Positions 45,338-54,722 of a stretch of DNA of 64,000 nucleotides are shown one piece after another. The DNA is from Pseudomonas sp. p1(2021b). GTDB taxonomy: Bacteria > Pseudomonadota > Gammaproteobacteria > Pseudomonadales > Pseudomonadaceae. The translations under genes and the position numbers were made by a program. The stretch lies in contig NZ_CP083746.1 of assembly GCF_020151015.1 (NCBI RefSeq), positions 3,935,001 through 3,999,000 of the forward strand. Reading direction: 5' to 3'. The notes under the pieces are model-generated. The model saw only the letters and a program-made list of their open reading frames with translations, was not told where the DNA came from and made no database searches. How positions within the stretch are numbered: position 1 is the first letter of the stretch; each line of letters opens with the position of its first letter.

Positions 45338-45840
45338 GCCGTCACCTGCCCAGGCAGCTCGGGAAACAGCAACCGGCGCACATCGTCCGGCAGCAGGTCG
45401 TCCACCTCGATACGCTGCAACAGCCCGCCGGCGTCCTGGCGCACTGGCCCCAGGTACGGCGCATCGGTATTGTCCAGGCCATAGGGCTGGAACTCGTCGG
45501 GGCGGCAGCGCAGGGTATCGGTGGCTTGCTCCAGGACCAGGCCCAGTTGCTGGTCACCACGGTAATGCACCAGCACCAGTCGGGTGCTGGTGCGCATGGG
45601 GGCCGGGCGACCGAAGCTCAGCGCCGAGAGGTCCACCACCGGCACCAGTGCGCCGCGGTGGGCCAGGATACCGGCCACCCACGCAGGGGCTTGAGCGATG
45701 GGCTTGAGCGTACGGCGCGGCAATACCTCGATCACCTCGTGCACATCCAGGGCGAAACGCTGGTCACCGATGCGAAACTGCAGGTACAGCGTGCCCTTGC
45801 CGTCGCCTGCCTGCTCCTGCTGGAGCTGCACGTCGTTCAT
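45334..45840 (-). CDS. wspB: CheW-like coupling protein WspB
   Basis: This 168-residue protein consists of one CheW domain (YLQFRIGDQRFALDVHEVIEV, WVAGILAHRGALVPVVDLSAL, and TRLVLVHYRGDQQLGLVLEQ). It couples WspA to WspE. It starts 5 bases after the wspA stop and its own stop overlaps the start of wspC by four. It is the shorter of the two Wsp couplers; WspD is the longer one with the cysteine-rich N-terminus. Confidence 0.92.
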   Translation of the reverse strand: MNDVQLQQEQAGDGKGTLYLQFRIGDQRFALDVHEVIEVLPRRTLKPIAQAPAWVAGILAHRGALVPVVDLSALSFGRPAPMRTSTRLVLVHYRGDQQLGLVLEQATDTLRCRPDEFQPYGLDNTDAPYLGPVRQDAGGLLQRIEVDDLLPDDVRRLLFPELPGQVTA

Positions 45841-45845
45841 CGCGA

Positions 45846-47468
45846 TCAGACTTTGAAGCGCGACACGCCGCCGCGCAGTCCGGCAGCCACCTGGCTCAGT
45901 TCATCGATGGCGAAACTGGCCTGGCGCAACGACTCCACGGTCTGGGTGCTGGCATCGCTGAGCTGGGCCAGGGCCTGGTTGATCTGTTCGGCACCGGTGG
46001 CCTGGGCCTGCATGCCTTCGTTGACCATCAGTACCCGCGGCGCCAGCGCCTGCACCTGGTGGATGATCTGGCTGAGCTGCTCGCCCACCTGCTGGACTTC
46101 GAACATGCCCCGGCGCACTTCCTCGGAGAACTTGTCCATGCCCATGACCCCGGCCGACACGGCGGACTGGATCTCGCGCACCATCTGCTCGATATCGTAG
46201 GTGGCCACGGCCGTCTGGTCGGCCAGGCGTCGCACCTCGGTGGCGACCACGGCGAAGCCGCGTCCGTACTCGCCCGCCTTCTCCGCTTCGATGGCGGCAT
46301 TGAGCGACAACAGGTTGGTCTGGTCGGCCACCTTGACGATGGTCACCACCATCTGGTTGATGTTGCTGGCCTTCTCGTTGAGGATCGCCAGCTTGGCGTT
46401 GACCAGGTCGGCTGCGCCCATCACCTGGTGCATGGTTTCCTCCATCCGCGCCAGGCCCTGCTGGCCGGAGCCGGCCAACACCGAGGCCTGGTCGGCGGCG
46501 GAGGTGACTTCGGTCATGGTCCGTACCAGGTCACGAGAGGTGGCAGCGATTTCCCGCGAGGTGGCGCCGATTTCCGTGGTAGTGGCAGCGGTTTCGGTGG
46601 CGGTGGCCTGCTGCTGTTTGGACGTGGCGGCGATTTCGGTGACCGAGGTGGTCACCTGCACCGACGAACGCTGGGCCTGGGCCACCAGGTTGGCCAGGGC
46701 CTCGGCCATTTCGTTGAAGCCGGTCTCGATGCTGCCGAACTCGTCCTTGCGGTCCAGGCTCAGGCGCATGCTCAGGTCGCCGGAGCGCAGTTTGTCCAAC
46801 GCATGCACGATGCGCTGCACGGGCGCGGTGATCGCACGCAGCAGCAACAGGCCGCAGATGCCGGCGGCAACGATTGCCAGCAGCAACGAGACGACCATGC
46901 TGCCCTTGGCGGTGGTCACCGCACTGACGATATCGTTGGTCGCCGACTCGGCCGATTCCCGGTTGCGCTCGATGACACCATTGAGGTGTTGGCGGCCATT
47001 GACCCACGCCGGCGTCAGCACATCGTTCACCAGCCGTTCGGCCTCGGTGTAGTCCTTCTGCCGGTAGGTCGCCAGCACTTGGTCGAGGATCGTGATGTAC
47101 TCCGCTTCCAGGCGCCGGAAGGTATCGAGGGCGGCCTGGTCGTCCGACTCCTTGATCGTGCTCTGGTAGCTGGCCATGTATTGCTTGAGACGCTCGTCGA
47201 ACGACTTGAAGTCGGCCAGGTCGGCCGCCGTCATCTCGCGGCGATTGGACAGGCCCACCAGCTGCTGGCTGGCCACGTAGCTGTCGACCCAGGCACTGCG
47301 CAGCATCGAGCTGTAGTAGAAGCCGGGAATGCTGTCGGACCCCACCGATTCTTCGCTGGCCTCGATCGCCACCAGCCGCGAGTAGGCGGCAACGATCATC
47401 AGCAGCATGATGGCGATGATCACGGCGAAACTTGCCAGGATCCGTTGGCGCAAGGTCCAGTTCTTCAC
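45846..47468 (-). CDS. wspA: Methyl-accepting receptor WspA
   Basis: This 540-residue membrane receptor is the input of the Wsp surface-sensing pathway. A first membrane helix (about 9-30, [20 protein letters not shown]) precedes a periplasmic four-helix-type sensor (about 32-188). The second helix is at about 190-212, followed by a HAMP domain (about 213-265) and a long cytoplasmic methyl-accepting domain. The conserved hairpin tip [20 protein letters not shown] is intact. It is the first gene of the wsp cluster, which runs wspA-B-C-D-E-F-R with small overlaps; the promoter should lie in 47469-47582. Confidence 0.95.
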   Translation of the reverse strand: MKNWTLRQRILASFAVIIAIMLLMIVAAYSRLVAIEASEESVGSDSIPGFYYSSMLRSAWVDSYVASQQLVGLSNRREMTAADLADFKSFDERLKQYMASYQSTIKESDDQAALDTFRRLEAEYITILDQVLATYRQKDYTEAERLVNDVLTPAWVNGRQHLNGVIERNRESAESATNDIVSAVTTAKGSMVVSLLLAIVAAGICGLLLLRAITAPVQRIVHALDKLRSGDLSMRLSLDRKDEFGSIETGFNEMAEALANLVAQAQRSSVQVTTSVTEIAATSKQQQATATETAATTTEIGATSREIAATSRDLVRTMTEVTSAADQASVLAGSGQQGLARMEETMHQVMGAADLVNAKLAILNEKASNINQMVVTIVKVADQTNLLSLNAAIEAEKAGEYGRGFAVVATEVRRLADQTAVATYDIEQMVREIQSAVSAGVMGMDKFSEEVRRGMFEVQQVGEQLSQIIHQVQALAPRVLMVNEGMQAQATGAEQINQALAQLSDASTQTVESLRQASFAIDELSQVAAGLRGGVSRFKV

Positions 47469-47582
47469 ATTCAGCCCTCAGGAATTCGATACGAGCGGGG
47501 AAAATCGCCCGAGTATAGCGTAGGCACCCAGCGCAATCGCAGCTCAATCAAGGGGTGACGGGGCGTCCCTGCCCAGGTCGGG

Positions 47583-48305
47583 TCATTGCCCGGCGGCGAG
47601 CCTGACCTGTGCCTCCAGTTCCTGACGCAAGTTCGCGTCCAGGCGCAGCTGGCGTGCCAGTTCATCCAGGTAGGCACGCTCCATGAAGTTCTCCTGGTCG
47701 ACCATCATCACGCTCGCCAGGTACATCTCGGCAGCCATTTCCGGTGTCTGTGCGGCGCTGGCGACTTCGGCGGGGTCCAGCGGCTTGTTCAGTTCGGCAT
47801 GCAGCCAGTGCTGCAGTTCGCGGTCGTTGTCGAGCCTGACGAACTCACCTTCGATCAGTGCCCGCTCACGCTCGTCGATATGCCCATCGGACTTGGCAGC
47901 CGCCACCAGGGCGCGCAGCACGGCCTGGCTGTGCTGCTCGGCCTGGGCTGCGGGCAGGCGGTCGAGGGTCCGCGGCTCCTGCGGCTGGACCGTGCCCTGG
48001 CGCGCCTGCCAGTTGCCATAGGCTTTGTAGGCCAGCACGCCAAGAGCAGCCAGGCCGCCATAGGTCAGCGCCTTGCCGCCGTACTTGCGGGCCTTCTTGT
48101 TGCCCAGCAGCAGGCCCATGGCACCTGCCGCCAACGCGCCGCCACCGGCACCGGAGAGCAGGCTGCCAAGGCCGCCCTTGCCCGCCTGGCCACCCAGCAG
48201 GTCGCCAAGGCCAGGGACCTTGCCTGCCTCGCCCTTGCCTTGCGAGTTCTGCAGCAATTGCTGGCCGGACTTGAGCAATTGGTCGAGCAAGCCACGGGTG
48301 TTCAT
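47583..48305 (-). CDS. DUF533 (TerB-like) protein with a membrane-associated glycine-rich region
   Basis: This 240-residue protein has three parts: an N-terminal glycine-rich stretch, a hydrophobic patch and a C-terminal helical TerB/DUF533 domain. The glycine-rich part runs from residue 30 to 60 (LLGGQAGKGGLGSLL). The hydrophobic patch (AAGAMGLLLGNKKARKYGGK, then ALTYGGLAALGVLAYKAYG) could be one membrane-spanning or re-entrant segment. The C-terminal domain (about 120-240) has SDGHIDERERALIEGE and the late MVDQENFMERAYLDELARQL motif. The TerB fold is related to tellurite-resistance proteins, but the function is unknown. The start at 48305 follows AGAGG by 8 bases. It is read in the same direction as wspA, 114 bases ahead of it. 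Confidence 0.85.
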   Translation of the reverse strand: MNTRGLLDQLLKSGQQLLQNSQGKGEAGKVPGLGDLLGGQAGKGGLGSLLSGAGGGALAAGAMGLLLGNKKARKYGGKALTYGGLAALGVLAYKAYGNWQARQGTVQPQEPRTLDRLPAAQAEQHSQAVLRALVAAAKSDGHIDERERALIEGEFVRLDNDRELQHWLHAELNKPLDPAEVASAAQTPEMAAEMYLASVMMVDQENFMERAYLDELARQLRLDANLRQELEAQVRLAAGQ

Positions 48306-48519
48306 CTGGCATTACCTCTTTACTGGAAAGGAAAGCCCCAGATTAGGCCCGCACGCTGAACTCACGCTTAATGCATTTGCTTCCGGATGTTGCGCGGCCA
48401 CCCGATAAAAACGGACTAGACTCGACTGCGGCTTGCGCCAACCGCACTACGCTTATCCCATCGCTTCACTGCTTTCTTGACGACTGCCCCCGACTAGAAC
48501 GTTAAAAAGAGGGAACACC

Positions 48520-49671
48520 ATGCCAGTGCACAAGACCGCATTGTCCAGCGCCATGACCTGCGCCCTGCTGGCCAGCGCCCACCTGCAGGCCGCCGGCCTG
48601 CCCCAGAGCCTCGGCGATGGCGAGGGGCGCCTGGATATCGTGGCCTGGCCCGGCTACATCGAACGCGGTGAGAGCGATAAAGCCTACGACTGGGTCACCG
48701 GGTTCGAAAAGGCCACCGGCTGCAAGGTCAGCGTGAAGACCGCCGCGACCTCCGACGAGATGGTCAGCCTGATGACCAAGGGCGGCTACGACCTAGTGAC
48801 CGCCTCGGGCGATGCCTCTCTGCGCCTGATCGCCGGCAAGCGAGTGCAACCGATCAACACCGCGCTGATCCCCAACTGGAAGAACATCGACCCGCGCCTG
48901 CGCGATGGTGGTTGGTACGTGGTCGACAAGCAGGTCTACGGCACCCCGTACCAATGGGGCCCGAATGTGCTGCTGTACAACACCACGGTGTTCAAGCAAC
49001 CGCCGAGCAGCTGGAGCGTGGTCTTCGAGCCCCAGGACCTGCCGGACGGCAAGCCCAACAAGGGCCGTGTGCAGGCCTATGACGGGCCGATCTACATCGC
49101 CGATGCCGCGCTGTACCTGAAGTCGGCCAAACCGGAACTGGGCATCCAGGACCCTTATGAACTGAACGAGGCCCAGTACAAGGCCGTGCTCGACCTGCTG
49201 CGCCAGCAACAACCGCTGGTCCATCGCTACTGGCATGACGCCACGGTCCAGATGAGCGATGTGAAGAACGAAGGGGTCGTCGCCTCGAGCTCCTGGGGCT
49301 ACATGGTCAACAGCCTCAAGGCCGACAACCAGCCGGTGGCCTCCACCGTACCGAAGGAAGGCGCCACCGGCTGGGCCGATACCACCATGTTGCACAGCCA
49401 GGCCAAGCACCCGAACTGCGCATACCGGTGGATGGACTGGTCGCTGCAGCCGAAGGTGCAAGGCGATGTGGCGGCCTGGTTCGGCTCGCTGCCAGCTGTT
49501 CCTGCTGCCTGCACTGGCAGCGAACTGCTGGGCGCCGAGGGTTGCAAGACCAACGGTTTCGACAACTTCGACAAGATCGCCTTCTGGAAGACCCCACAGG
49601 CCTCGGGCGGCAAGTTCGTGCCCTATAGCCGATGGACCCAGGACTATATCGCGATCATGGGTGGGCGTTGA
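48520..49671 (+). CDS. ABC transporter substrate-binding protein, polyamine type (YdcS-like)
   Basis: This 383-residue periplasmic binding protein has a signal peptide (SSAMTCALLASAHLQAAG, cleaved near residue 26) and the PotD/PotF-like fold (LDIVAWPGYIERG, TSDEMVSLMTKGGYDLVTAS, QWGPNVLLYNTTVF). The presumed polyamine site is lined by aromatic and acidic residues such as those in YDGPIYIAD. It starts the YdcS-T-U-V-W-like operon, behind AGAGGG. The last gene of that operon, an aminobutyraldehyde dehydrogenase, makes a polyamine or derived amine the likely substrate. A REP element separates it from the ATPase gene. Confidence 0.9.
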   Translation: MPVHKTALSSAMTCALLASAHLQAAGLPQSLGDGEGRLDIVAWPGYIERGESDKAYDWVTGFEKATGCKVSVKTAATSDEMVSLMTKGGYDLVTASGDASLRLIAGKRVQPINTALIPNWKNIDPRLRDGGWYVVDKQVYGTPYQWGPNVLLYNTTVFKQPPSSWSVVFEPQDLPDGKPNKGRVQAYDGPIYIADAALYLKSAKPELGIQDPYELNEAQYKAVLDLLRQQQPLVHRYWHDATVQMSDVKNEGVVASSSWGYMVNSLKADNQPVASTVPKEGATGWADTTMLHSQAKHPNCAYRWMDWSLQPKVQGDVAAWFGSLPAVPAACTGSELLGAEGCKTNGFDNFDKIAFWKTPQASGGKFVPYSRWTQDYIAIMGGR

Positions 49672-49694
49672 GACCGGCTGTTTGCCGAGGTCAT

Positions 49695-49729
49695 CCTGTA
49701 GGAGCGGGCTTGTCCCGCGATTGGCCGGC
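49695..49729. repeat. Single REP inside the polyamine ABC operon
   Basis: CCTGTAGGAGCGGGCTTGTC then CCGCGATTGGCCGG lies between the binding-protein gene and the ATPase gene, 24 bases after the first stop. It is the same subtype as the copies near 21076. A REP here could protect the upstream part of the mRNA and raise binding protein over the membrane components. Confidence 0.8.
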
Positions 49730-49801
49730 ACTGCCCACGCCGCTGCCGGGCAAGGACAGACCGGCCCGCGTAGAACACAACCATCGCCCGGAGCCAACGC
49801 A

Positions 49802-50842
49802 ATGCCCCTAGCCGTCCAGCTCACCGAAGTCACCCGCGCATTCGGCGAGGTCGTGGCTGTCGATCGGGTCAGCATCGACATCCAGGAAGGTGAGTTCTTT
49901 TCCATGCTCGGCCCTTCCGGGTCGGGCAAGACCACCTGCCTGCGCCTGATCGCCGGCTTCGAGCAGCCCGGCAGCGGCTCGATCCGCCTGCATGGCGTGG
50001 AAGCCGCAGGCCTGCCGCCCTACCAGCGCGACGTCAACACGGTGTTCCAGGACTACGCCCTGTTCCCGCACATGAATGTGCGCGACAACATCGCCTATGG
50101 CCTGAAGGTCAAGGGCGTGGCCAAGCCCGAACGCTATGCCCGGGCTGACGAAGCCCTGGGCATGGTGGCCCTGGCCGGCTACGCCGAACGCAGGCCGGCA
50201 CAGCTCTCCGGCGGCCAGCGCCAACGCGTGGCCCTGGCCCGTGCGTTGGTCAACCGACCACGGGTACTGCTGCTCGACGAGCCCCTCGGTGCCCTGGACC
50301 TCAAGCTGCGCGAGCAGATGCAGGGCGAGCTGAAGAAGCTCCAGCGCCAACTGGGCATTACGTTCATCTTCGTCACCCATGACCAGACCGAAGCGTTGTC
50401 GATGTCCGACCGGGTCGCGGTCTTCAACCGCGGGCGTATCGAGCAGGTCGACACGCCGCGCAACCTCTATATGAAACCGGCGACCACCTTCGTCGCCCAA
50501 TTCGTCGGTACCTCCAACGTGATCCGCGGCGACCTGGCCAGGCGCCTCACGGGGAATGCGTCACCGTTTTCCATCCGCCCCGAGCACATCCGCCTGGGCG
50601 GCCAGGCCGATGCCAGCCAGGACATCCAGGTCAGCGGGCTGCTGCATGACATCCAATACCAGGGCAGCGCCACTCGCTATGAGGTGCAGCTGGACGATGG
50701 CCTGCTGCTGGCCGTGAGCCAGGCCAATGACCAGTGGCAGGCGCAGCCGTTGCCCTGGCAACCCGGCCAGCACGTGCAGGCCCATTGGCCACGGGCGGCG
50801 ATGACCGGATTGCGGGAAACCCTGCCCGACGAGGGCCAGTGA
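49802..50842 (+). CDS. Polyamine ABC transporter ATP-binding protein (YdcT-like)
   Basis: This 346-residue ATPase starts at the ATG at 49802 (MPLAVQLTEVTRAFGEVVAV). ABC motifs: Walker A GPSGSGKTT, signature QLSGGQRQRVALA, Walker B VLLLDEPLGALD, and H-loop THDQ. The C-terminal extension (about 240-346) is a TOBE-like domain, as in PotA. It powers uptake through the two permeases that follow. The TGA ends one base before the GTG of the next gene. Confidence 0.93.
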   Translation: MPLAVQLTEVTRAFGEVVAVDRVSIDIQEGEFFSMLGPSGSGKTTCLRLIAGFEQPGSGSIRLHGVEAAGLPPYQRDVNTVFQDYALFPHMNVRDNIAYGLKVKGVAKPERYARADEALGMVALAGYAERRPAQLSGGQRQRVALARALVNRPRVLLLDEPLGALDLKLREQMQGELKKLQRQLGITFIFVTHDQTEALSMSDRVAVFNRGRIEQVDTPRNLYMKPATTFVAQFVGTSNVIRGDLARRLTGNASPFSIRPEHIRLGGQADASQDIQVSGLLHDIQYQGSATRYEVQLDDGLLLAVSQANDQWQAQPLPWQPGQHVQAHWPRAAMTGLRETLPDEGQ

Positions 50843-50843
50843 G

Positions 50844-51779
50844 GTGACCCTGGTCATGCAGCGCGAGACCGGGCCTGCGCGCCGCCTCAGCACCCTGCTC
50901 TACCGGCGCCCCAACCTGTACCTGGCGTTGCTGCTGGTCCCGCCCCTGACCTGGTTCGGCGCGATCTACCTCGGCTCGCTGCTGGGCTTGCTCTGGCAAG
51001 GCTTCTACACCTTCGACGACTTCACCATGGCGGTGACGCCGGACCTGACCCTGGCCAACTTCGCCGCGCTGTTCGCCCCCTCGAACTTCGACATCATCCT
51101 GCGCACCCTGGCGATGGCCATCGCCGTCTCCCTGGCCAGCGCCGTACTGGCCTTTCCCATCGCCTACTACATGGCCTGCCACACCACAGGCCGGACCAAA
51201 GCGTTCTTCTACATCGCGGTGATGATGCCGATGTGGGCCAGCTACATCGTCAAGACCTATGCCTGGACCTTGCTGCTGGCCAAGGGGGGCGTGGCCCAGT
51301 GGTTCATCCAGCAGTTGCACCTGGAGCCGCTGCTGCAGGCCTCAATGGCCGTGCCGGGCGTGGGCGGCAGCACCCTCTCGACCTCTCACTTGGGGCGCTT
51401 CCTGGTGTTCGTGTACATCTGGCTACCTTTCATGATCCTGCCGATCCAGGCCGCGCTGGAACGCCTGCCACCTTCGCTGCTGCAAGCCTCCGCCGACCTG
51501 GGCGCCCGCCCTGGGCAGACATTGCGCCTGGTGGTCCTGCCGCTGGCGGTACCGGGCATCGCCGCAGGTTCGATCTTCACCTTTTCCTTGACCCTGGGCG
51601 ACTTCATCGTGCCGCAGTTGATCGGGCCGCCAGGCTACTTCATCGGTAGCATGGTCTATGCCCAGCAAGGGGCGATCGGCAACCTGCCCATGGCCGCCGC
51701 CTTCACCCTGGTGCCCATCGTGCTGATCGCCGTGTACCTGTCGATCGTCAAACGCCTGGGGGCCTTCGATGCACTCTGA
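50844..51779 (+). CDS. Polyamine ABC transporter permease 1 (YdcU-like)
   Basis: This 311-residue inner-membrane permease of the PotB type has six predicted membrane helices. The first is near residues 30-50 ([19 protein letters not shown]). The EAA-like loop that contacts the ATPase is [17 protein letters not shown], near residue 215. The start used is the GTG at 50844; an ATG at 50856 ([10 protein letters not shown]) is equally possible. The 3' end overlaps the second permease gene by 11 bases. Confidence 0.9.
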   Translation: MTLVMQRETGPARRLSTLLYRRPNLYLALLLVPPLTWFGAIYLGSLLGLLWQGFYTFDDFTMAVTPDLTLANFAALFAPSNFDIILRTLAMAIAVSLASAVLAFPIAYYMACHTTGRTKAFFYIAVMMPMWASYIVKTYAWTLLLAKGGVAQWFIQQLHLEPLLQASMAVPGVGGSTLSTSHLGRFLVFVYIWLPFMILPIQAALERLPPSLLQASADLGARPGQTLRLVVLPLAVPGIAAGSIFTFSLTLGDFIVPQLIGPPGYFIGSMVYAQQGAIGNLPMAAAFTLVPIVLIAVYLSIVKRLGAFDAL

Positions 51780-52575
51780 AAAAGCCTCGCTGGGCCTGCG
51801 CCTGTCAGCCTGGGGCGGGCTGCTGTTCCTGCATTTCCCGATCCTGGTCATCCTGCTCTACGCCTTCAACACCGAGGACGCCGCGTTCAGCTTTCCGCCC
51901 AAGGGCTTCACCCTGAAGTGGTTCAGCGTGGCCTTCTCGCGCCCGGACGTGCTGGAGGCGATCAAGCTGTCGCTGCAGGTCGCCTGCCTGGCGACGCTGA
52001 TCGCCCTGCTGCTGGGCACCCTGGCGGCCGCAGCCCTGTACCGGCGCAGCTTCTTCGGCAAGGAAAGCATCTCGCTGATGCTGATCCTGCCCATCGCCCT
52101 GCCCGGCATCATCACCGGCATCGCCTTGCTGGCAGCCTTCAAGCAGCTGGGCATCGAACCGGGTATCTTCACCATCGTGGTCGGCCACGCCACGTTCTGC
52201 GTGGTGATCGTCTACAACAATGTCATCGCGCGCCTGCGGCGCACCTCCCAGAACTTGATCGAAGCCTCGATGGACCTGGGCGCGGACGGCTGGCAGACCT
52301 TTCGCTACATCATCCTGCCCAACCTCGGTTCGGCCCTGCTGGCCGGCGGCATGCTGGCCTTCGCCTTGTCGTTCGACGAAATCATCGTCACCACCTTCAC
52401 CGCCGGCCATGAACGCACACTGCCGATCTGGTTGCTCAACCAGCTCAGCCGCCCGCGCGATGTGCCGGTGACCAATGTGGTCGCCATGCTGGTGATGCTG
52501 GTGACCATGCTGCCGATTCTCGGCGCCTATTACCTGACCCGTGGCGGCGAAAGCGTTGCGGGCAGCGGCAAATGA
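51769..52575 (+). CDS. Polyamine ABC transporter permease 2 (YdcV-like)
   Basis: This 268-residue inner-membrane permease of the PotC type has six predicted helices. The first is [20 protein letters not shown], at about residues 12-31. The EAA loop is [18 protein letters not shown], near residues 163-180. It overlaps permease 1 by 11 bases and is followed 15 bases later by the dehydrogenase gene behind GGAGG. Confidence 0.9.
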   Translation: MHSEKASLGLRLSAWGGLLFLHFPILVILLYAFNTEDAAFSFPPKGFTLKWFSVAFSRPDVLEAIKLSLQVACLATLIALLLGTLAAAALYRRSFFGKESISLMLILPIALPGIITGIALLAAFKQLGIEPGIFTIVVGHATFCVVIVYNNVIARLRRTSQNLIEASMDLGADGWQTFRYIILPNLGSALLAGGMLAFALSFDEIIVTTFTAGHERTLPIWLLNQLSRPRDVPVTNVVAMLVMLVTMLPILGAYYLTRGGESVAGSGK

Positions 52576-52590
52576 CCTAGGAGGACTCCC

Positions 52591-54015
52591 ATGCAAACCC
52601 GAATGCTGATCAATGGCCGCCTGGTGAACGGCGAAGGCCCGGCCTGGACCGTGCTAAACCCGGCCCTGGGCAGCGCCCTGGCGCAGATCAACGAGGCCAG
52701 CGAGGCCCAGGTGGACGCTGCGGTGCGCGCCGCCGACCAGGCCTTCGACACTTGGTCGCAGACCACCCCCAAGGACCGTGCACAGGCCTTGCTGGCGTTG
52801 GCCGACACGGTCGAGCGCCACGGCGAGGAGCTGGCCCGGCTGGAATCGCAGAACTGCGGCAAGCCGTTCGCCGCCGCACTGGGTGACGAGATCCCGGCCA
52901 TCGCCGACGTGTTCCGCTACTTCGCCGGTGCCGCCCGCTGCCTGGGCGGCTCGGCGGCCGGCGAATACCTGCCGGGCCATACCTCGATGATCCGTCGCGA
53001 CCCATTGGGCGTGGTCGCTTCCATCGCCCCGTGGAACTACCCGTTGATGATGCTGGCGTGGAAGATCGCCCCAGCGCTGGCGGCAGGCAACACGGTGGTG
53101 CTCAAACCCTCGGAGATGACACCGCTGACCGCCCTGCGCCTGGCCGAGCTGGCCCAGGACCTGTTGCCCGCCGGGGTGCTGAATATCGTCTTCGGCCGAG
53201 GCCAGACGGTCGGCACGCCGCTGGTCACCCACCCCAAGGTGCGCATGGTCTCGCTGACCGGCTCCATCCCCACCGGTGCGCGCATCATCGGTGCCACCGC
53301 CGAAAGCGTGAAGCGCATGCACATGGAGCTGGGTGGCAAGGCGCCGGTGCTGGTGTTCGATGACGCCGACCTGGATGCCGCCATCGAGGGCATCCGCACG
53401 TTCGGGTTCTACAACGCAGGCCAGGACTGCACCGCCGCCTGCCGGCTCTACGTGCAGGATGGCATCTACGAACGCTTCGTCGAGCGCCTGGGCCAGGCCG
53501 TGGCCACGATCAAGCCTGGCCTGCAGGATGCCACCGATACCGAACTGGGCCCCTTGATCAGCGCCGAGCATCGCGACAAGGTCGCAGGCATGGTGCAGCG
53601 GGCCATCGCCCAGCCGCACATCCGTCTGGTCACCGGCGGCAAGGTACTGCCCGGCGACGGCTTCTTCTTCGAGCCCACGGTACTGGCCGACGCCCAGCAG
53701 GACGACGAGATCGTGCGCCACGAAGTGTTCGGCCCGGTGGTGTCGGTGACGCGCTTCAGCGACGAAGCCCAGGCCCTGGCCTGGGCCAACGACTCCGACT
53801 ACGGCCTGGCCTCGTCGGTATGGACCCGCGACACCGGTCGCGCCCATCGCCTGGCGGCGCGCCTGCAGTACGGCTGCACCTGGGTCAACACCCACTTCAT
53901 GCTGGTGAGCGAAATGCCCCATGGCGGGCAGAAGCATTCGGGGTACGGCAAGGACATGTCGATGTATGGCCTGGAGGACTACACCTGCGTGCGGCATGTG
54001 ATGATCAAGCATTGA
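52591..54015 (+). CDS. patD: Aminobutyraldehyde dehydrogenase
   Basis: This 474-residue NAD-dependent aldehyde dehydrogenase is of the YdcW/PatD type. It oxidises 4-aminobutanal, made from putrescine, to GABA. The catalytic cysteine is C280 in [14 protein letters not shown], the general base glutamate is in [14 protein letters not shown], and the NAD site includes [11 protein letters not shown] and [10 protein letters not shown]. Being the last gene of the polyamine-importer operon, it joins uptake to degradation, as in the E. coli ydcSTUVW operon. Amine oxidation upstream of this step is not encoded here. Confidence 0.9.
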   Translation: MQTRMLINGRLVNGEGPAWTVLNPALGSALAQINEASEAQVDAAVRAADQAFDTWSQTTPKDRAQALLALADTVERHGEELARLESQNCGKPFAAALGDEIPAIADVFRYFAGAARCLGGSAAGEYLPGHTSMIRRDPLGVVASIAPWNYPLMMLAWKIAPALAAGNTVVLKPSEMTPLTALRLAELAQDLLPAGVLNIVFGRGQTVGTPLVTHPKVRMVSLTGSIPTGARIIGATAESVKRMHMELGGKAPVLVFDDADLDAAIEGIRTFGFYNAGQDCTAACRLYVQDGIYERFVERLGQAVATIKPGLQDATDTELGPLISAEHRDKVAGMVQRAIAQPHIRLVTGGKVLPGDGFFFEPTVLADAQQDDEIVRHEVFGPVVSVTRFSDEAQALAWANDSDYGLASSVWTRDTGRAHRLAARLQYGCTWVNTHFMLVSEMPHGGQKHSGYGKDMSMYGLEDYTCVRHVMIKH

Positions 54016-54120
54016 GCTGACGGACGAGACGACGCCGCTTCTTTCACTGGAAGCGGTGTCGCGATTTCATTCAACAAGCGCTTTCCCTTCCTACTCGCAA
54101 GCGGTTGTGACACGCGCACT

Positions 54121-54141
54121 TGGTATCATAGCCTGATACCA
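54121..54141 (+). promoter_or_regulatory. Palindromic HicB operator overlapping the hicA start
   Basis: TGGTATCA (54121-54128), a TAGCC centre, and TGATACCA (54134-54141) are perfect 8-bp arms. The last base is the A of the hicA ATG. A TATCAT -10-like box lies inside the site. A HicB dimer bound here would block the hicAB promoter. Confidence 0.7.
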
Positions 54142-54383
54142 TGAACACACATCAGCGAACGACCTTGTCTTTAATCTTCAGCAAGCCCGCTCCCAAGACC
54201 CTGGAATGGTCGCGGCTGGAGTCGCTTGGCGCGAAGGTCATCGAGGGCCGAGGCTCTCGGGTGCGCTTCGAGTTAAAGGGGGTGGTGGCGACCTTTCATC
54301 GGCCACACCCAGACAGGCATGCAAAGCCATACCAGATACGCGACGCCCGTCAATTCCTCGAGCAGGCAGGAGTAACCCCATGA
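54141..54383 (+). CDS. hicA: HicA-family mRNA interferase toxin
   Basis: This 80-residue dsRBD-fold protein cleaves mRNA when not bound by HicB. The pattern SLGAKVIEGRGSRVRFEL, ATFHRPHPDRHAKPYQ and RQFLEQAGVTP matches one HicA subfamily. In that subfamily the usual GSH catalytic triplet is replaced by GSR, with other histidines available in FHRPHPDRH. No ribosome binding site precedes the ATG, because the operator palindrome runs up to it; translation may be leaderless or very weak. The stop overlaps the hicB start by four bases. Confidence 0.9.
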   Translation: MNTHQRTTLSLIFSKPAPKTLEWSRLESLGAKVIEGRGSRVRFELKGVVATFHRPHPDRHAKPYQIRDARQFLEQAGVTP

Positions 54384-54712
54384 ATGTCATGAGCTATCGC
54401 GGCTATAGCGCACGCATCGAGTACAGCGATGAAGACCAACTGCTGATTGGGCACGTTGCTGGCATACGCGATGTGATCGGTTTCCATGGCGAATCGATCA
54501 GTGAGTTGCGCAGCGCCTTCGAAGACGCCGTGGACGATTACCTGGAAACCTGCGAACGCTTGGGCCGGGCCCCGCAGAAAGCCTACTCCGGCAAGCTCAG
54601 CCTTCGCCTGGAACCGGCTCTCCACGCCAGCGTGGCAGCGAAGGCCGAGCTGGCGCAGAAGAGCATCAACCAGTGGGTGAGCGACATCCTCGATCAAGCC
54701 GCCCATAACTGA
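54380..54712 (+). CDS. hicB: HicB-family antitoxin
   Basis: This 110-residue protein has a HicB partial RNase H-like fold in the first half (YSARIEYSDEDQLLIGHVAGI, then IGFHGESISELRSAFEDAVDDYL). The C-terminus is a ribbon-helix-helix DNA-binding segment (KLSLRLEPALHASVAAKAEL, AQKSINQWVSDILDQAA). It starts at the ATG at 54380, overlapping hicA (ATGA). It should neutralise HicA and autorepress at the palindrome at 54121. Toxin-first order is normal for hicAB. Confidence 0.93.
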   Translation: MNVMSYRGYSARIEYSDEDQLLIGHVAGIRDVIGFHGESISELRSAFEDAVDDYLETCERLGRAPQKAYSGKLSLRLEPALHASVAAKAELAQKSINQWVSDILDQAAHN

Positions 54713-54722
54713 ACTAGCGCGG

